A stretch of DNA of 64,000 bases from Haematobia irritans (GCF_050003625.1 NC_134398.1:79454003-79518002), one strand, 5' to 3'; shown: positions 1 to 12,480, counted from the stretch's first letter. Notes: generated from the sequence alone by a model not told the origin. Translations and numbers: made by a program.

Positions 1-23
1 TATTTTCATTTCTGAAAGCTACT

Positions 24-1359
24 TTTTATACCTTCCACCATAGGATGGGGGTATATTAACTTTGTCATTCCGTTTGTAACACATCGAAATATTGATCTAA
101 GACCCCATTAAGTATATATATTCTGGGTCGTGGTGAAATTCTGAGTCGATCAGAGCATGTCCGTCCGTCCGTCTGTTGAAATCACGCTAACTTTCGAACG
201 AAACAAGCTATAGACTTGAAACTTGGCACAAGTAGTTGTTATTGATGTAGGTCGGATGGTATTTCAAATGGGCCATATCGGTCCACTTTTACGTTTAGCC
301 CCCATATAAACGGACCCCCAAATTTGGCTTGCGAGGCCTCTAAGAGAAGTAAATTTCATCCGATCCGGCTGAAATTTGGTATATGGTGTTAGTATATGGT
401 CTCTAACAACCATGGAAAAATTGGTCCACATCGGTCCATAATTATATATAGCCCCCATATAAACCGATCCCCCGATTTGGCTTGCGGAGCCTCTAAGAGA
501 AGCAAATTTTATCCGATCCAGATGAAATTTGGAACATGGTGTTAGTATATGGTCTCTAACAACCATGCAAAAATTGGTCCACATCGGTCCATAATTATAA
601 ATAGCCCCCATATAAACCGATCCCCCGATTTGGCTTGCAGAGCCTCTAAGATTTCAGCCGAATCGGATGAAATTTGGTACATAATGTAAGTATATAGTCT
701 CTAATGACCATGCAAAAATTGGTCCATATTGGTCCATAATTATATATAGCCCCCATAAAAACCGATCACCAGATTTGACCTCCGGAGCCTCTTGGAAGAC
801 CAAAATTCATCTGATTCATTTGAAATTTGGTACGTGATGTTAATATATGGCCTCAAACACCCATTCAAACATTGGTCGATATCGGTCCATAATTATATAT
901 AGGTCCCATATAAACCGATCCCCAGATTTGACCTCCGGAGCATCTTGAAAGAGCAAAATTCTTCCCATTCGGTTGAAATTTGGTACGTGATGTTAGTATA
1001 AGGTATCCGACAACCATGCAGGAATTGGTTCCTATCAGTCCATAATTATATATAGCTCCCATATAAACCGATCGCCAGATTTGACCTCCTGTGCCTTTTG
1101 GAGAAGCAAAATTCATCCGATCTGTTTGAAATTTGGTACGTGGTGGTAGTATATGATATTTAACAACGATGCCAAAAGTGGTGCATATCAGTCCATAATC
1201 ATTTATAGCCTCCATATAAACCGATCCCGAGATTTGGTTTTGGAGCCTCTTGGAGGAGCAAATTGTGGGTGACAGTCTTTCGTAGAAGTTTCTACGCAAT
1301 CCATGGTGGAGGATACATAAGATTCGGCCTGGCCGAACTTACGGCCGTATATACTTGTT
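24..1359 (-). repeat. Family A repeat copy A1 (mini-me-like, 153-bp units)
   Basis: Near-complete copy. On the minus strand it starts with ACAAGTATATACGGCCG and ends with GAGGGTATAAAA-type sequence; the ends carry short palindromes (GGCCGTAAGTTCGGCC; an imperfect one near 28-55). The interior is about seven degenerate units of roughly 153 bp containing a 'gcccccatataaaccgatcc' block. Next to one end lies a TA run, then a core 'ttctgggtcgtggtgaaatt', then (GTCC)n, the layout described for dipteran mini-me repeats. Because 153 is 51 codons, long open frames appear on the minus strand (264-611, 865-1299); I regard these as by-products. The copy interrupts a LINE ORF1 relic at an A-rich site. Confidence 0.85.
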
Positions 1360-1364
1360 CCTTT

Positions 1365-1800
1365 TGAAGCATTTCTATTTTCTTCTTATTTTCAGCTACA
1401 TTTCTCAAAATAACTGTTATCGTACTGATTGGACATAAATTGCATCGTTTCGTTCATGTTGCTCAGCTGATTTCTCATTTCTTCTCTCATTGCGTTTAGC
1501 TCTGCTGATATAGACTCATTGCCACCGATGTGACAAACAAACTCCTCGTCTTCATGGGATAACAAGTGTTGGAAATCTTTTTTGTTTAGCTTGGTGCATT
1601 GAGCATGGAAACTTTTTTTTGCATTTATCGCAATCTATTGTCTCTTCATCGTCAATAATCACAAGCCCGCACTCGCCACAATCCTTACGTTTATTTGCAA
1701 TACTAAGTCGCTTTTTTTGAGGTATTTCATAAATTTTGTACTTTATGTTAATATGTGCAAAAAATAGTTCAAAAAATTCACACAAAGTTTATTTTAATTG
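1365..1800 (-). pseudogene. LINE ORF1 relic with PHD-like zinc finger
   Basis: On the minus strand the frame that opens near 1785 contains CGECG...CDKCKKKF, a Cys-pair pattern like the PHD-type zinc fingers in ORF1 proteins of some CR1/Jockey-superfamily LINEs. In an adjacent frame the sequence continues with a His/Cys pair and then a hydrophilic, probably coiled-coil stretch down to about 1390, so one small insertion in the A-rich run near 1610-1620 has broken the frame. Family A copy A1 interrupts the coiled-coil part, and bases 1-23 could be its continuation. No reverse transcriptase is present nearby. Assignment to a LINE is inference from the zinc-finger pattern; a gag-like protein of another element is possible. 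Confidence 0.5.
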
Positions 1801-4184
1801 TATTAAAATTTTAATTTTAATGCCAAACAAACAAGAGAGTGAAAAACGACTTTATCGAATCAGGGTTGTCAACTTGGTAACAGTTTGTATTTTCAATACC
1901 TATAAGTATTACTTATTGCGGAAGAGTGTTTAGTATTTTAAATAACACCGTGCAACACAAAAATTCCAAATAATCACAGCATTTTTTGAACTAAGGCGAT
2001 GCGAAAATTACAAAAAGTTGCTCAAAATCGAATTTGGCGACAAAACTATAGAGGCTCATAAAAAAAAACGAACGGCAACCAATCTAGAAATCCATAAATT
2101 TCTTTCCTCCTCTCATTGAGTAATTTCGTCTATATGATATTTAAAAATGCCCCAGTTATATTTTGGTTTTTCTTAGTAATTAAAAATGTTTATGAAATTG
2201 AAAATCAAATGTGGCTGTTTTTGGTTATCCCGACAAATCCCGGAATGTACGGCGCAAAGTCCCGGATTTCGGCAACGATCACCTGGCAACCCTAGTTGGG
2301 GCGTTTACTCCATCTGGGCCTGATTGTATAACACAGCGTATACCTTGCGTACCATTACTTGGTTTGTTAAAAAGTTATTCAATTCGTTTTGTCTTTAGAG
2401 TATATCGATTGAAAATAAAAAATGGGTATCTTTACATAAAACAAAATTGAGGCCAACTTGCCTAAATCTGACCCCAATAATGTATAAATCATCCATAAAA
2501 TCATTGATTTGTTTAACTTTGATATGGATATAGAAAGTATCCACAAATTGGAGACGACTTTCAAGGCTTTATATTTATATATACTTTTTGTAAAGTTTAT
2601 GACAATAAAGTGTTTGATCCATATTAAACTCAAAACATCAGCATCCATTCGTGTAATTCTACTTTAATTTAATGCTTTTTTAAACCAATTTAAAACGACC
2701 CCTGCATTTTTCCTAGCTGCCACCAGAGAGAAGGGACATTCGTTTCTCATTCTCTAATGCTTAAGGACCCTTTCTTCAGTTTATCCACTCCACAACAACG
2801 AATAGCAGGATCCAAAGAAATTTGCGTAGATCTTGGGGAGCTGTGCGGCACAAAGGAAAAAGTGTACAAACAAACACCTTTTGAGGAATTCTGCCTAAAC
2901 TGTTTTTGGCACGCTACAGTGACTTCTTTCCCAACAAAAGATGCTGAAGTGCTGCTGCAGATACTCGAACACTTGACATGACATGGTAAAGGCGATGATG
3001 ACTATGCTCCAGCTGAAAAGGATGAGAACTCAGAAGAATGACGGCTATGACGATGTTGTTGACACGATATTTACTTATGAACTGTAATGCGAAAGACTGT
3101 TTGTGTACCTCTTTCATGTGGGATTTCGCGTAGACAGTCATATCGAAAGGATGGAGAGAGAATGGATGGAGAAATATCCAGATGGAAAAACGAAAGGAAA
3201 TTTAGTTTGCCTTCAAATGACAACCACGGTAAGTAATTCATCGAAAGTGAAATGCTATAACTAAGAGCACATATGGATGGGTATGGGAACGAGTAACATT
3301 AAAACATGGCAAATGAAATGTCATTGTCAAAGTAATCTGATTTTTCCCATCATTCGCAGCAAAGGATGCACCAATTGAATACGAATGAAAATTCAGCACT
3401 AACAATGTCATAAGATCATCGTAAAATAATATGAACGGATGTGGGGATACATAGGCTTTATGAAGTAGGCGATATCCAGAGCATGATCTATGAGAGCCAC
3501 TCAATCAATCGGGAAAGAACAATGTTTTTCTCTTTTGTTTAATTATTCATAATTAAAACATCACATCGTCGTAATGGTCCAACCCATCATACCTCTCTAC
3601 TAGAAGTAATATGAGGACGCCAACGCCAACGACATCGACAAATGAATGTGTATCATTGAGTCGCACAATGGGGGAAGTTTTGATATGAATATGCAAAAGA
3701 TCATTTGGTATAGGTGAATGAAACCGCCGATTTTAGCTGATATTCCAACAATCAACTCCTGAGAAAATTTGTGTAGAAAAATTTGGAGATTTAGATGAAG
3801 CGTATTGGTGCACAGGTTATTTTTTATAGCAAACCATTGAGACTACAAACCACATTTCGAATAGAGAACAATTTCCAAGGTTTGGGTTTGCTTGCTTCCA
3901 TTTTTTTTGCCATGGGAAAACGACTTCGGACCTCAATCTATCATCTGGTAGAAGTGCTCATTTGGATCTTCTCCAATGAATTGCCTATGGTAATAAGTAC
4001 CCATTTACTTATCCTTCTCATTGATTCATGAATTATTTATTTTACATTTTATTTATTCCTTTTCATATTTACAATTTGAAAAACATGTTCCCCAAGACAA
4101 TGAGTTGGCACCGAAACAAAACGCCTTGGATCACTGAGCGAAAATTAATGAAAAGTTATGTAAATCGAATATGATATAAATGTA
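1801..4184. other. Spacer with no recognised gene
   Basis: AT-rich, mostly single-copy within this window. Short open frames (for example 2757-2981, 3795-4031) have no recognisable domain and no consistent codon pattern. The part at 2700-4100 is less AT-rich than the repeats around it and may be intron or intergenic DNA of the host. I see no exon, promoter or RNA that I can defend. Confidence 0.5.
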
Positions 4185-5491
4185 AAGGGTGATTCTTTTG
4201 AGGTTAGGATTTTCATGCATTAGTATTTGACAGATCACGTGGGATTTCAGACATGGTGTCAAAGAGAAAGATGCTCAGTATGCTTTGACATTTCATCATG
4301 AATAGACTTACTAACGAGCAACGCTTGCAAATCATTGAATTTTATTACCAAAATCAGTGTTCGGTTCGAAATGTGTTTCGCGCTTTACGTCCGATTTATG
4401 GTCTATATAATCGACCAAGTGAGCAAACAATTAATGCGATTGTGACCAAGTTTCGCACTCAGTTTACTTTATTGGACATTAAACCAACCACACGAATGCG
4501 TACAGTGCGTACAGAAGAGAATATTGCGTCTGTTTCTGAGAGTGTTGCTGAAGACCGTGAAATGTCGATTCGTCGCCGTTCGCAGCAATTGGGTTTGTGT
4601 TATTCGACCACATGGAAGATTTTACGCAAAGATCTTGGTGTAAAACCGTATAAAATACAGCTCGTGCAAGAACTGAAGCCGAACGATCTGCCACAACGTC
4701 GAATTTTCAGTGAATGGGCCCTAGAAAAGTTGGCAGAAAATCCGCTTTTTTTATCGACAAATTTTGTTCAGCGATGAGGCTCATTTCTGGTTGAATGGCT
4801 ACGTAAATAAGCAAAATTGCCGCATTTGGAGTGAAGAGCAACCAGAAGCCGTTCAAGAACTGCCCATGCATCCCGAAAAATGCACTGTTTGGTGTGGTTT
4901 GTACGCTGGTGGAATCATTGGACCGTATTTTTTCAAAGATGCTGTTGGACGCAACGTTACGGTGAATGGCGATCGCTATCGTTCGATGCTAACAAACTTT
5001 TTGTTGCCAAAAATGGAAGAACTGAACTTGGTTGACATGTGGTTTCAACAAGATGGCGCTACATGCCACACAGCTCGCGATTCTATGGCCATTTTGAGGG
5101 AAAACTTCGGAGAACAATTCATCTCAAGAAATGGACCGGTAAGTTGGCCACCAAGATCATGCGATTTGACGCCTTTAGACTATTTTTTGTGGGGCTACGT
5201 CAAGTCTAAAGTCTACAGAAATAAGCCAGAAACTATTCCAGCTTTGGAAGACAACATTTTCGAAGAAATTCGGGCTATTCCGGCCGAAATGCTCGAAAAA
5301 GTTGCCCAAAATTGGACTTTCCGAATGGACCACCTAAGACGCAGCCGCGGTCAACATTTAAATGAAATTATCTTCAAAAAGTAAATGTCATGGACCAATC
5401 TAACGTTTCAAATAAAGAACCGATGAGATTTTGCAAATTTTATGCGTTTTTTTTACAAAAAAAGTTATCAAGCTCTTAACAAATCACCCTT
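4185..5491 (+). mobile_element. DD41D (rosa-type) Tc1/mariner-superfamily transposon, nearly complete
   Basis: Terminal inverted repeats AAGGGTGATT / AATCACCCTT lie directly inside TA dinucleotides (4183-4184 and 5492-5493), the expected TA duplication of the superfamily. Total length is 1307 bp with one transposase gene inside. The second and third catalytic aspartates are 41 residues apart, the spacing that defines the rosa (DD41D) lineage known from tephritid flies. Both ends are present, so this copy should still be mobilisable in trans if the matching enzyme exists in the genome. Confidence 0.9.
4298..5384 (+). pseudogene. Rosa-type DD41D transposase, one frameshift
   Basis: The first part (4298-4777, 159 codons) carries the paired helix-turn-helix DNA-binding region: MNRLTNEQRLQIIEFYY at the start and an RRRSQQLGLCYSTTWKILRKD helix region near residue 90-110. 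The catalytic part continues in another frame from about 4764 to the stop at 5384, with FSDEAHFW (first D), WFQQDGATCH (second D) and DLTPLDYFLWG (third D, 41 residues after the second). All three acidic residues are therefore present; the only disabling change I see is a single indel in or near the T run at 4746-4752 or the ACAAATTTT just after it. Total about 350 residues, normal for the family. The C terminus ends in a basic stretch (EIIFKK). No other stop was seen. Confidence 0.88.
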
Positions 5492-5556
5492 TAGTAGGAG
5501 TCATGGATTAAAATTCTAATTATTTTCCTATATTATTTTTTATTATAATAACAATA

Positions 5557-6060
5557 CACTGAAAACAAAATAATTATCTCCCCCCAAGCGAAATTTTTGA
5601 TAATAATAAGTTTTGCCTAATTTCACACTGAATGGAAAATGTACGTCATGAGGACGAATTTTTACGTCCCAGTGACGAATTTTTCTAATGTAAGATTTCA
5701 TCCCGGTTATGAATTTTTCGTCATGGCGATGAACATATTGACTTCCCATAGATCACTATATTACGTTCAGGCGATGAAAGTATTTCATCTATGCGATTAT
5801 GTGTTTCGTATGATACGAATCGTATCTGCGATTGTTCTCTTGCATCCATGCTATGATGAAATTATCCACAAAATCGATCGTCACAGCGATGAATATTTTT
5901 CTGAATTTGACGTAATCCATTCATCAATTTGATGTAATCGATTCATTAATTTGATGTAATAAATTTAATAAAGATTTTATGGAATATATTCATCATAATA
6001 TTCATAATAACTATTCGTTTACATTGCGAAAATTTTCGTCCCTCTCAAGTATTTTATTTA
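5557..6060. repeat. Family M: CGTCATG-rich miniature element
   Basis: Begins TA|CACTGAAAAC at 5555 and contains many imperfect copies of a motif like 'cgtcatggcgatgaa' and its complement, so much of it is internally palindromic. I could not find the matching CAGTG end; the right limit is a guess. No convincing coding capacity. Probably a non-autonomous DNA element of the CAC...GTG group. Confidence 0.4.
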
Positions 6061-6165
6061 TATTGGTAAATATAATGCATCTGATTGAACATTTTAATAA
6101 ATAACTACATTGTTGTTCGTTTTACTAAATTTTATTTGTTTGAATTCCACACCCTCACAAAAAAT

Positions 6166-7125
6166 CGCTTCTGTGACATATACTCCCAAACATATTTTGC
6201 TTCAAGCATATACATTTTTGGCTATTGCCCAAACATTTATATGTTTGATCTCTACCAATATATAATATGTTTGAAAGCATATTGGTCTAAACAATATATG
6301 TTTGGGTAGTCTAAGTTCCAAACATTTTGTATTTTTGCATCCAAATTCAATAATGTTGTCTTCCAAAAAACAATATGTTATTATGTGAACATATAATATG
6401 TTTGGAAGCATTTTGCACCCAAAAATATTATATGCTTAAAAAAAAACTCCCAAACAATATTGTGCTCAAAATTTTATTTATTTATTTATATATTTACAAT
6501 CATAATGAATTATGAAAATAAACAGGTAATATAGGTGCTAACAACATAGGTTTTCGACCTGAATGCTCAAAAATTTTGTTTCTGCCCAATTGTATATTCC
6601 CCGACATCTTTCTCACTTCCACGAGATTTTTTAGTTCTTAGCACCTTTTTCTGTAATACAAACATTGTAGAAGAAATTATTCAATTTTATGATTTTTTTT
6701 AATTTTACCTTTTGCCGGACGGGGATTCGAACAGCGGACCACACAGTTTGTAAGGATCAAAGAAGTAGCTGATCAATTCCCCAAGGAAAAATAAAATGTT
6801 AATTTTGTAATAACAAGCAACAACCACCAACTTAATTCAATATCGCTCCCTGTTAAATAGCGCTCCAAGCTACTAAACACATATATGTTTATAGGGTATT
6901 TCTAAATTAATATATGTTTGCATCCAAGCATATTATATTTACAAACATTTTATGTCCCAAACATAATATGTTCTAACATATTAACATATATGTCCCAAAC
7001 ATGTTATGCCAGTTTATGAACATTATATGCTTGCACTCAAAAATATTGTGTTTAAAAATTTGTGTTCCAAACATATAATGTTTATAGCCAAACATATGAA
7101 AAACAGTCTTTTTCATCCGTGCAAT
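6166..7125. repeat. Family N copy N1: 'ccaaacatattatgtt' element, interrupted
   Basis: Dense imperfect repeats and inverted repeats of CCAAACATATTATGTT occupy 6180-6460 and 6880-7110. Between them (about 6590-6800) lies a tRNA-like, family F-like fragment that appears to have inserted. The same family recurs near 58650-58760 and 62040-62285, where its end reads CAGTG next to TA. Non-coding. Boundaries are approximate. Confidence 0.5.
6590..6800 (-). repeat. tRNA-like / family F-related fragment
   Basis: On the minus strand, a tRNA-like segment (about 6714-6786) with a B-box-like GTTCGAATCCCC motif is followed by 'ggtgctaagaactaaaaaat' and 'gtggaagtgagaaagatgt', which match the interior of the F elements at 30480-30550 and 34600-34650. 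It is embedded in family N. The tRNA-like part is too degenerate for a functional tRNA. Confidence 0.5.
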
Positions 7126-7157
7126 TAACGAAATAAGTACGTATATAAAATGTATCG

Positions 7158-7217
7158 TCACAATGGACTGTATAGTCAAAGGGAGCCGAAAAATAAATCG
7201 GGCTGCCACTTTAACCT
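7158..7217 (+). repeat. Solo 3' tail of the RNase H LINE
   Basis: About 60 bp (CACAATGGACTG...ATCGGGCTGCCACTTTAACC) matching the last bases of the LINE copy that ends at 24735, in the LINE-type rather than the SINE-type version. Reads as an extremely 5'-truncated LINE insertion. I could not define a target duplication here. Confidence 0.55.
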
Positions 7218-7373
7218 CATCGTATAAAGGTTATATATATTATAAATGGAAATAAATCAATGTATAATGAGAATGTGTTGATTGTTTATTTTTGAAATGA
7301 AATTCAAATAAAAAAAAAACATTTTAATACGTTTTTTTGTTTACATTTACAGACAAATTTTAAATGTAACCTG

Positions 7374-8327
7374 ACCTCCACCAAAGGATGGGGGGTATAT
7401 CAACTTTGTCATTCCGTTTGTAAAACATCGAAATATTGATCTAAGTCCCCACAGTTCACCACTGTGGTATCACAATGGACTGAATAGTCTAAGTGAGCCT
7501 GATACATCGGGCTGTCACATAACCTAACCTAACCTAACCTAAGTCCCCACAAATATATTCTGGGTCGTGGTGAAATTCTGAGTCGATCTAGCCACGTCCG
7601 TCTTTTGAAATCACGCTAACTTCAGAAAGAAACAAGCTATCGACTGGAAACTTGCCACAAGTAGTTATTCTTAGTGTAGGTCAGATGGTATTGCAAATGG
7701 GTAATATCGGACCACTTTTACGTATAGCCCCCATATAAACCGACCCCCAGATTTGACCTGGTCACCCCATCCGATCCGGGTGAAATTTGGTATGTGGTGT
7801 TAGTATATGGACACTAGCAACCATGCAAAAATTAGTCCATATCGGTCCATAATTATATATAGCCCTCATATAAACCGATCCCCAGATTTGACCTCCGGAG
7901 CCCCTTGGAGCAGTAAAATTCATTCGATTCCGTTGAAATTTGATACATTGTGCTAGTATATGGTCGCTAACAACCATGCCAAACTTGGTCCATATCGGTC
8001 TATAGTTATATATAGCCCCCAGATAATCTGATCCCCAATCATACAAAAATTGGACCATATCGGTTTATAATTGTATATAGCTCCCATATAAAGCGATCCC
8101 CATATTTCAATTCTGACCCTCTAATTACCGCGCAGAAGTTCATATCGATTCGTAATTATTTGTAGACTTCCCTATATATACCTTCCTTTTTGTTTAATAT
8201 ATATCACGTATGGACAAGCTTACAATTTAGAAGACGATGTCAAGTAGGCATCGGTAAGTACTACCACAACCCAAGTAATTGTTGATGACAATCCATGGTG
8301 GAGTGTACATGAGATTCGGAACTTACC
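7374..8327 (-). repeat. Family A repeat copy A2 (degenerate)
   Basis: Same order of modules as A1: hairpin-like end with GGATGGGGGGTATA, TA run and core, a shortened GTCC run, about three and a half 153-bp units, then a decayed GGTGGAG...ATTCGG end. A truncated SINE sits between bases 7453 and 7538. More decayed than A3 or A5, so probably an older insertion. Confidence 0.8.
7453..7538 (+). mobile_element. 5'-truncated SINE with perfect 12-bp target duplication
   Basis: Only the last 86 bp of the tRNA-headed SINE, ending in (TAACC)n. Flanked by CTAAGTCCCCAC at 7441-7452 and 7539-7550, an exact 12-bp duplication of family A sequence. Removal of the insert restores the family A core module. The duplication length and tail are typical of LINE-driven retrotransposition. 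Confidence 0.85.
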
Positions 8328-9630
8328 ATTTGATGATAAGTATCATTTGATGATAAAAAAAACTTTTTTTGTGGTCATGTCATTACTTTTTGTCGAAAAT
8401 TAACTTTTTCGACAAAATGTTCATCCCTGGTGGTACTCTATGCTATATTTAGCACAACGCTGATAGCCGAATCTGAGAGGGAAAATGAAGCTGCCTTCGT
8501 ATTGTACTGTTTTACAGTGTTCCCTGATTTCCATCTACTGTGTTCATTAATATTTTTTTTTGAGCAAAAGCTGTAATAGAACCGAACCGAAAAAAAATCA
8601 TTGTACTGCACTGTGACTCTTAAATTCGACCACTTGATAAAAAAAACTTAACTTAAAACATCTACCACTTCCACTTTAAATTTCCTCCAGTGTGCTTGCA
8701 TATACATATGTATGTGGGGAGTTCTGATGTATGCTCCATGACAGGGAAAAAGGAAATTTCTTTCAACGTTTCAATCATTTGTACATTGTTCGCACATTGA
8801 CATCGACAAGCAAATTTATTATAATGTCAACACAATTTATGACTACACACAGTTCCATAGACTGCCTCAATGTGTCTCGAACATCAACAACCACCGTACC
8901 CTGACTTCATCCTGGGGCAATGCATCCATGTGCCCCCAACGCATCTATGATCAATGCTGGAGTCAACGTAATGTCACATAAATATTGGACAGTATTTACT
9001 ACGCACGATGACGTTAATATTTTACGAAAAAGCAACTTAATGTCATCGCATGGAGCGGTAAGCACACAACAGAACCCAAGCAAATACCGTCATCATCATC
9101 ATTGTCGGCCAGCCCTCAGTCTCATCCCACGTGCTTCTAATGCTGGAGAAACTTTATTTATTACCCACAAAAATCAAATCGTGGGTACGTGAATTGTCAA
9201 CTGCTCCAACCATAAACCAACCAACACCATTCCAAGGAAACCGCCAAAGACACACATTGGGACAGACAACCGACAAACGACTCCCAAATGATGAGGTTCG
9301 CTAGCAATAAATGCAAATTTTATGCAAACGCTAAATAATGTAATTGTCTTCCAACTGTCACAAAGCGAATCTAGATTCTAAGAAAGGCTTCCAACCACAG
9401 CCATGTATATGGATCTAAGGACATAATGGGCAATTTCTTATTGAGAATAGCAACGAACATAAGTTTATTTGAACTATGGAGTGGCCAGAGTGAAATAGCT
9501 ATAAACATATGATTTCATCTTGGGCAACCACAAATTGGTGTCACTCTTATATTCTGCTGAGGAAGTGGTAACAAATTAACAGAACAATTCTATTTATATC
9601 AATTTTCATTAAGCTCCGTTAGTGGGAGAT
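8328..9630. other. Spacer, mostly unique, no gene recognised
   Basis: Between about 8640 and 9600 the base composition is more balanced and no repeat from elsewhere in the window is seen. An open frame at 8920-9192 (90 codons) lacks any recognisable domain. Could be host intron or intergenic DNA. Confidence 0.45.
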
Positions 9631-9927
9631 GCCACCGTGGTGCAATGGTTAGCATGCCCGCCCTGCATACACGAGGTTGTGGGTTCGATACCAGCTTCGA
9701 CCGAACACCAAAAAGTTTTTCAGCGGTGGATTATCCCGCCTCAGTAATGCTGGTGACATTTCTGAGTGTTTCAAAGCTTCTCTAAGTGATTTCACTGCAA
9801 TGCGGAACGCTGTTCAGACTCAGCTATAAAAAGGAGGTTCTTTGTCTCTGTGCTTAACATCGGTATCACAATGGACTGAATAGTCTAAGTGAGCCTGAAA
9901 CATCGGGCTACCACTTAACCTAACCTA
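9631..9927 (+). mobile_element. tRNA-headed SINE, nearly full length
   Basis: The head resembles a tRNA gene of about 72 nt with A-box-like TGGTGCAATGGTTAGCATG and B-box-like GGGTTCGATACC, i.e. an internal RNA polymerase III promoter. A tRNA-unrelated body follows, then a 3' tail of about 65 bp (GGTATCACAATGGACTGAA ... CACTTAACC) ending in TAACC repeats. That tail matches the 3' end of the LINE copy at 23355-24735. It has an internal deletion relative to the copy at 54876-55216. Element D1 inserted into its TAACC tail. Confidence 0.85.
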
Positions 9928-12135
9928 CACTGAAAAAAATATTTACGTGATATTAAAGATTTCGCAACCTTAATTTTAGGATGCGAAATTTACAAAATAT
10001 TAGGGACAAATTTTATTAAAATAATGAAATTTTAATTAAAATAAAGTTTATTATCTTTGCTTCAAAATCTTTTTGATTAAATTTAGACACAAATTTTGTA
10101 AATTTGCGTCCCTCCGTTAAAGTCGCATGTCTTTGAAGTAAGGCTAATTTTCCTTAAAGTAAAGAAACACATTTTTGAATTAAAGAAATTGTTCTTCAAT
10201 TAACTGAAATATTGGAACTTTAGATTTAAGATAAAAACGCTTCAAATATAGGCTAAGGCTTATTTTGAGGATTTAGCGTCTTTGGTTTAAAGTTTTATAC
10301 CCTCCACCATAGGATGGGGGGTATATTAACTTTGTCATTCCGTTTGTAACACATCGAAATATTGCTCTAAGACCCCATAAAGTATATATATTCTGGGTCG
10401 TGGTGAAATTCTGAGTCGATCTGAGCATGTCCGTCCGTCCGTCCGTCTGTTGAAATCACGCTAACTTCCGAACGAAACAAGCTATCGACTTGAAACATGG
10501 CACAAGTAGTTTTTATTGAAGTAGGTCGGATGGTATTGCAAATGGGCCATATCGGTCCACTTTTACGTATAGCCCCCATATAAACGTACCCCCAAATTTG
10601 GCTTGCGAGGCCTCTAAGAGAAGCAAATTTCATCCGATCTGGCTGAAATTTGGTACATGGTGTTAGTATATGGTATCTAACAAGCATGCAAAAATTGGTC
10701 CACATCGGTCCACAATTACATATAGCCCCCATATAAACCGATCCCCCGATGTGGCTTGCGAGGCCTCTAAGAGAAGCAAATTTCATCCGATCTGGCTGAA
10801 ATTTGGTACATGGTGTTAGTATATGGTCTCTAACAAACATGCAAAAATTGCTCCAAATCGGTCCATAATTATATATAGCCCCCACATAAACCGATCACCA
10901 GATTTGACCTCCGGAGCCTCTTGGAAGACCAAAATTCATCTGATGAAATTTGGTACGTGGTGTTAATATATGGCATCAAACTCCCATGCAAAAATTGGTC
11001 GAAATCGGTCCATAATTATATATAGGCCCCATATAAACCGATCCCCAGATTTGACCTCCAGATCCCCATGGAAGAGCAAAATTAATCTGATTCATTTGAA
11101 ATTTGGTACGTGATGTTAGTATATGGTATCCAACAACCATGCAGGAATTGGTTCCTATCATCCCATAATTATATTTAGCTCCCATATAAACCGATCCCCA
11201 GATTTGACCTCCGGTGCCTTTTGGAGAAGCAAAATTCATCCGATCTGCTTGAAATTTAGTATGTGGTGATCGTATAACAACCATGCCAAAAGTGGTCCAT
11301 ATCAGTCCATAATCATATATAGCCGCATATAAACCGATCCCGAGATTTGGTTTTGGAGCCTCTTGGAGGAGCAAATTTCATCCGAGTGAGTTGATATTTG
11401 GTACATTGTGCTAGTATATGGTCGTTAACAACCATGCCTAACTAGGTCCATATCGGTCTATAGTTATATATATCCCTCAGATAAATCGATTTCCAATCAC
11501 ACAAAAATTGGTCCATATCAAGTTCATAATTGTATATAGCCCCCATATAAGTGACCCCCATATTTCTGGCTCTCTAGGTACCGTGCAAAAGGTCCATATC
11601 GATTCGTAATTATTTGTAGACTTGACTATACATAACTTTTTTATCTAATATATACCACGTATGGACTAACTCACAATTTAGAAAACGATGTTAAGAAGTT
11701 TTAAGATACCACAACCCAAGTATTTCGATTGTGGATGACAGTCTTTCGTAGAAGTTTCTACGCAATCCATGGTGGAGGGTACATAAGATTCGGCCTGGCC
11801 GAATTTACGGCCGTATATACTTGTTTTATTATTTTTTTTTTTTTTTTGAATTAAGAAAACGTTTTTTACTTTGAAGTATCCGTTATAAGTTAGATTTTTA
11901 AACTGACATTTGTTTGTACGTGAGTACCTTTATTACTAAACCTCAAAAAGAGAATGAAAATTTGATAAATGAGATCTGTATCCTAATTTTAATTTTATTG
12001 GACCTAAATTTAAAGCCAGATGGGTCGATAAAAAATGTCTTTATTTTAAAGAAGCCGCATCTTTGGCTCGGAATCAATATCAATCCTTAAAGGAAGGTCA
12101 AAATCTTTGGATCCAAGTAAACTTTTTTTTGAGTG
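9928..12135 (+). mobile_element. Family D element D1, interrupted by A3
   Basis: Starts CACTGAAAAAAATATTTACG and ends AAACTTTTTTTTGAGTG, between TA dinucleotides at 9926-9927 and 12136-12137. Without A3 it is about 680 bp and non-coding. The same sequence without the insertion occurs at 27018-27643, which places the A3 insertion in a T run. Near its 3' end it shares the phrase 'cggaatcaat' and 'aatctttgga' with family C, so C and D are relatives. Confidence 0.8.
10294..11825 (-). repeat. Family A repeat copy A3, nested in D1
   Basis: Complete A copy: both terminal palindromic modules, TA run, core, five GTCC/GTCT units and about seven 153-bp units. The minus strand is open at 10367-10885 and 10976-11374 in the frame favoured by the 51-codon period. 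Insertion was in a poly-T stretch of family D, so the target duplication cannot be measured. Confidence 0.88.
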
Positions 12136-12199
12136 TAGTGATAGGTAAGTTGACCAACTTTTAAACCGTACAGATATATGTACGTAAATTATAAATTTA

Positions 12200-12480
12200 A
12201 CTGCAAAAAAATATTAAGTTAAAATTACATGGCAATGAATTAAATAATCAACTTACTTTTACCTACAAAAAAATTTGGAAACGGATTTAATTAATATGTT
12301 AATTGATTCAAATAATTATTTAATCAAATCCGAATAAAACCCAGTTAAAAAATTGATTGATATTTGTTACATTTCCAATCGAAATATTATTTGATTCAAT
12401 TAATTTGTTAATCGATTCGTTCCCAGTTAAATATGTGATTGATTCAATCACCTATGTGGTTGGAATTGAATAGTTTTGAG
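12200..12480. repeat. Family J: ATTGATTCAATTAA-rich element
   Basis: Strings of AATTGATTCAATTAA-like imperfect palindromes. Similar DNA occurs at 14849-15402, 19620-19822 and 22900-23219. Non-coding; probably a miniature element built of internal repeats. Confidence 0.4.

Noticed and set aside
264..1299. Protein genes on the minus strand in family A (also 10367-11374, 17214-18679, 32240-32812)
   Set aside because: The frames are produced by a 153-bp tandem unit in a repeat present in eight copies; no domain is recognised.
3795..4031. Small gene upstream of the rosa-type element
   Set aside because: 78 codons without recognisable features; one frame in AT-rich spacer.
9900..9930. TAACC repeats suggesting telomeric DNA
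   Set aside because: They occur only at the 3' ends of SINE and LINE copies (7521, 9918, 13374, 46031, 54879) in short runs, so they are retroelement tails.
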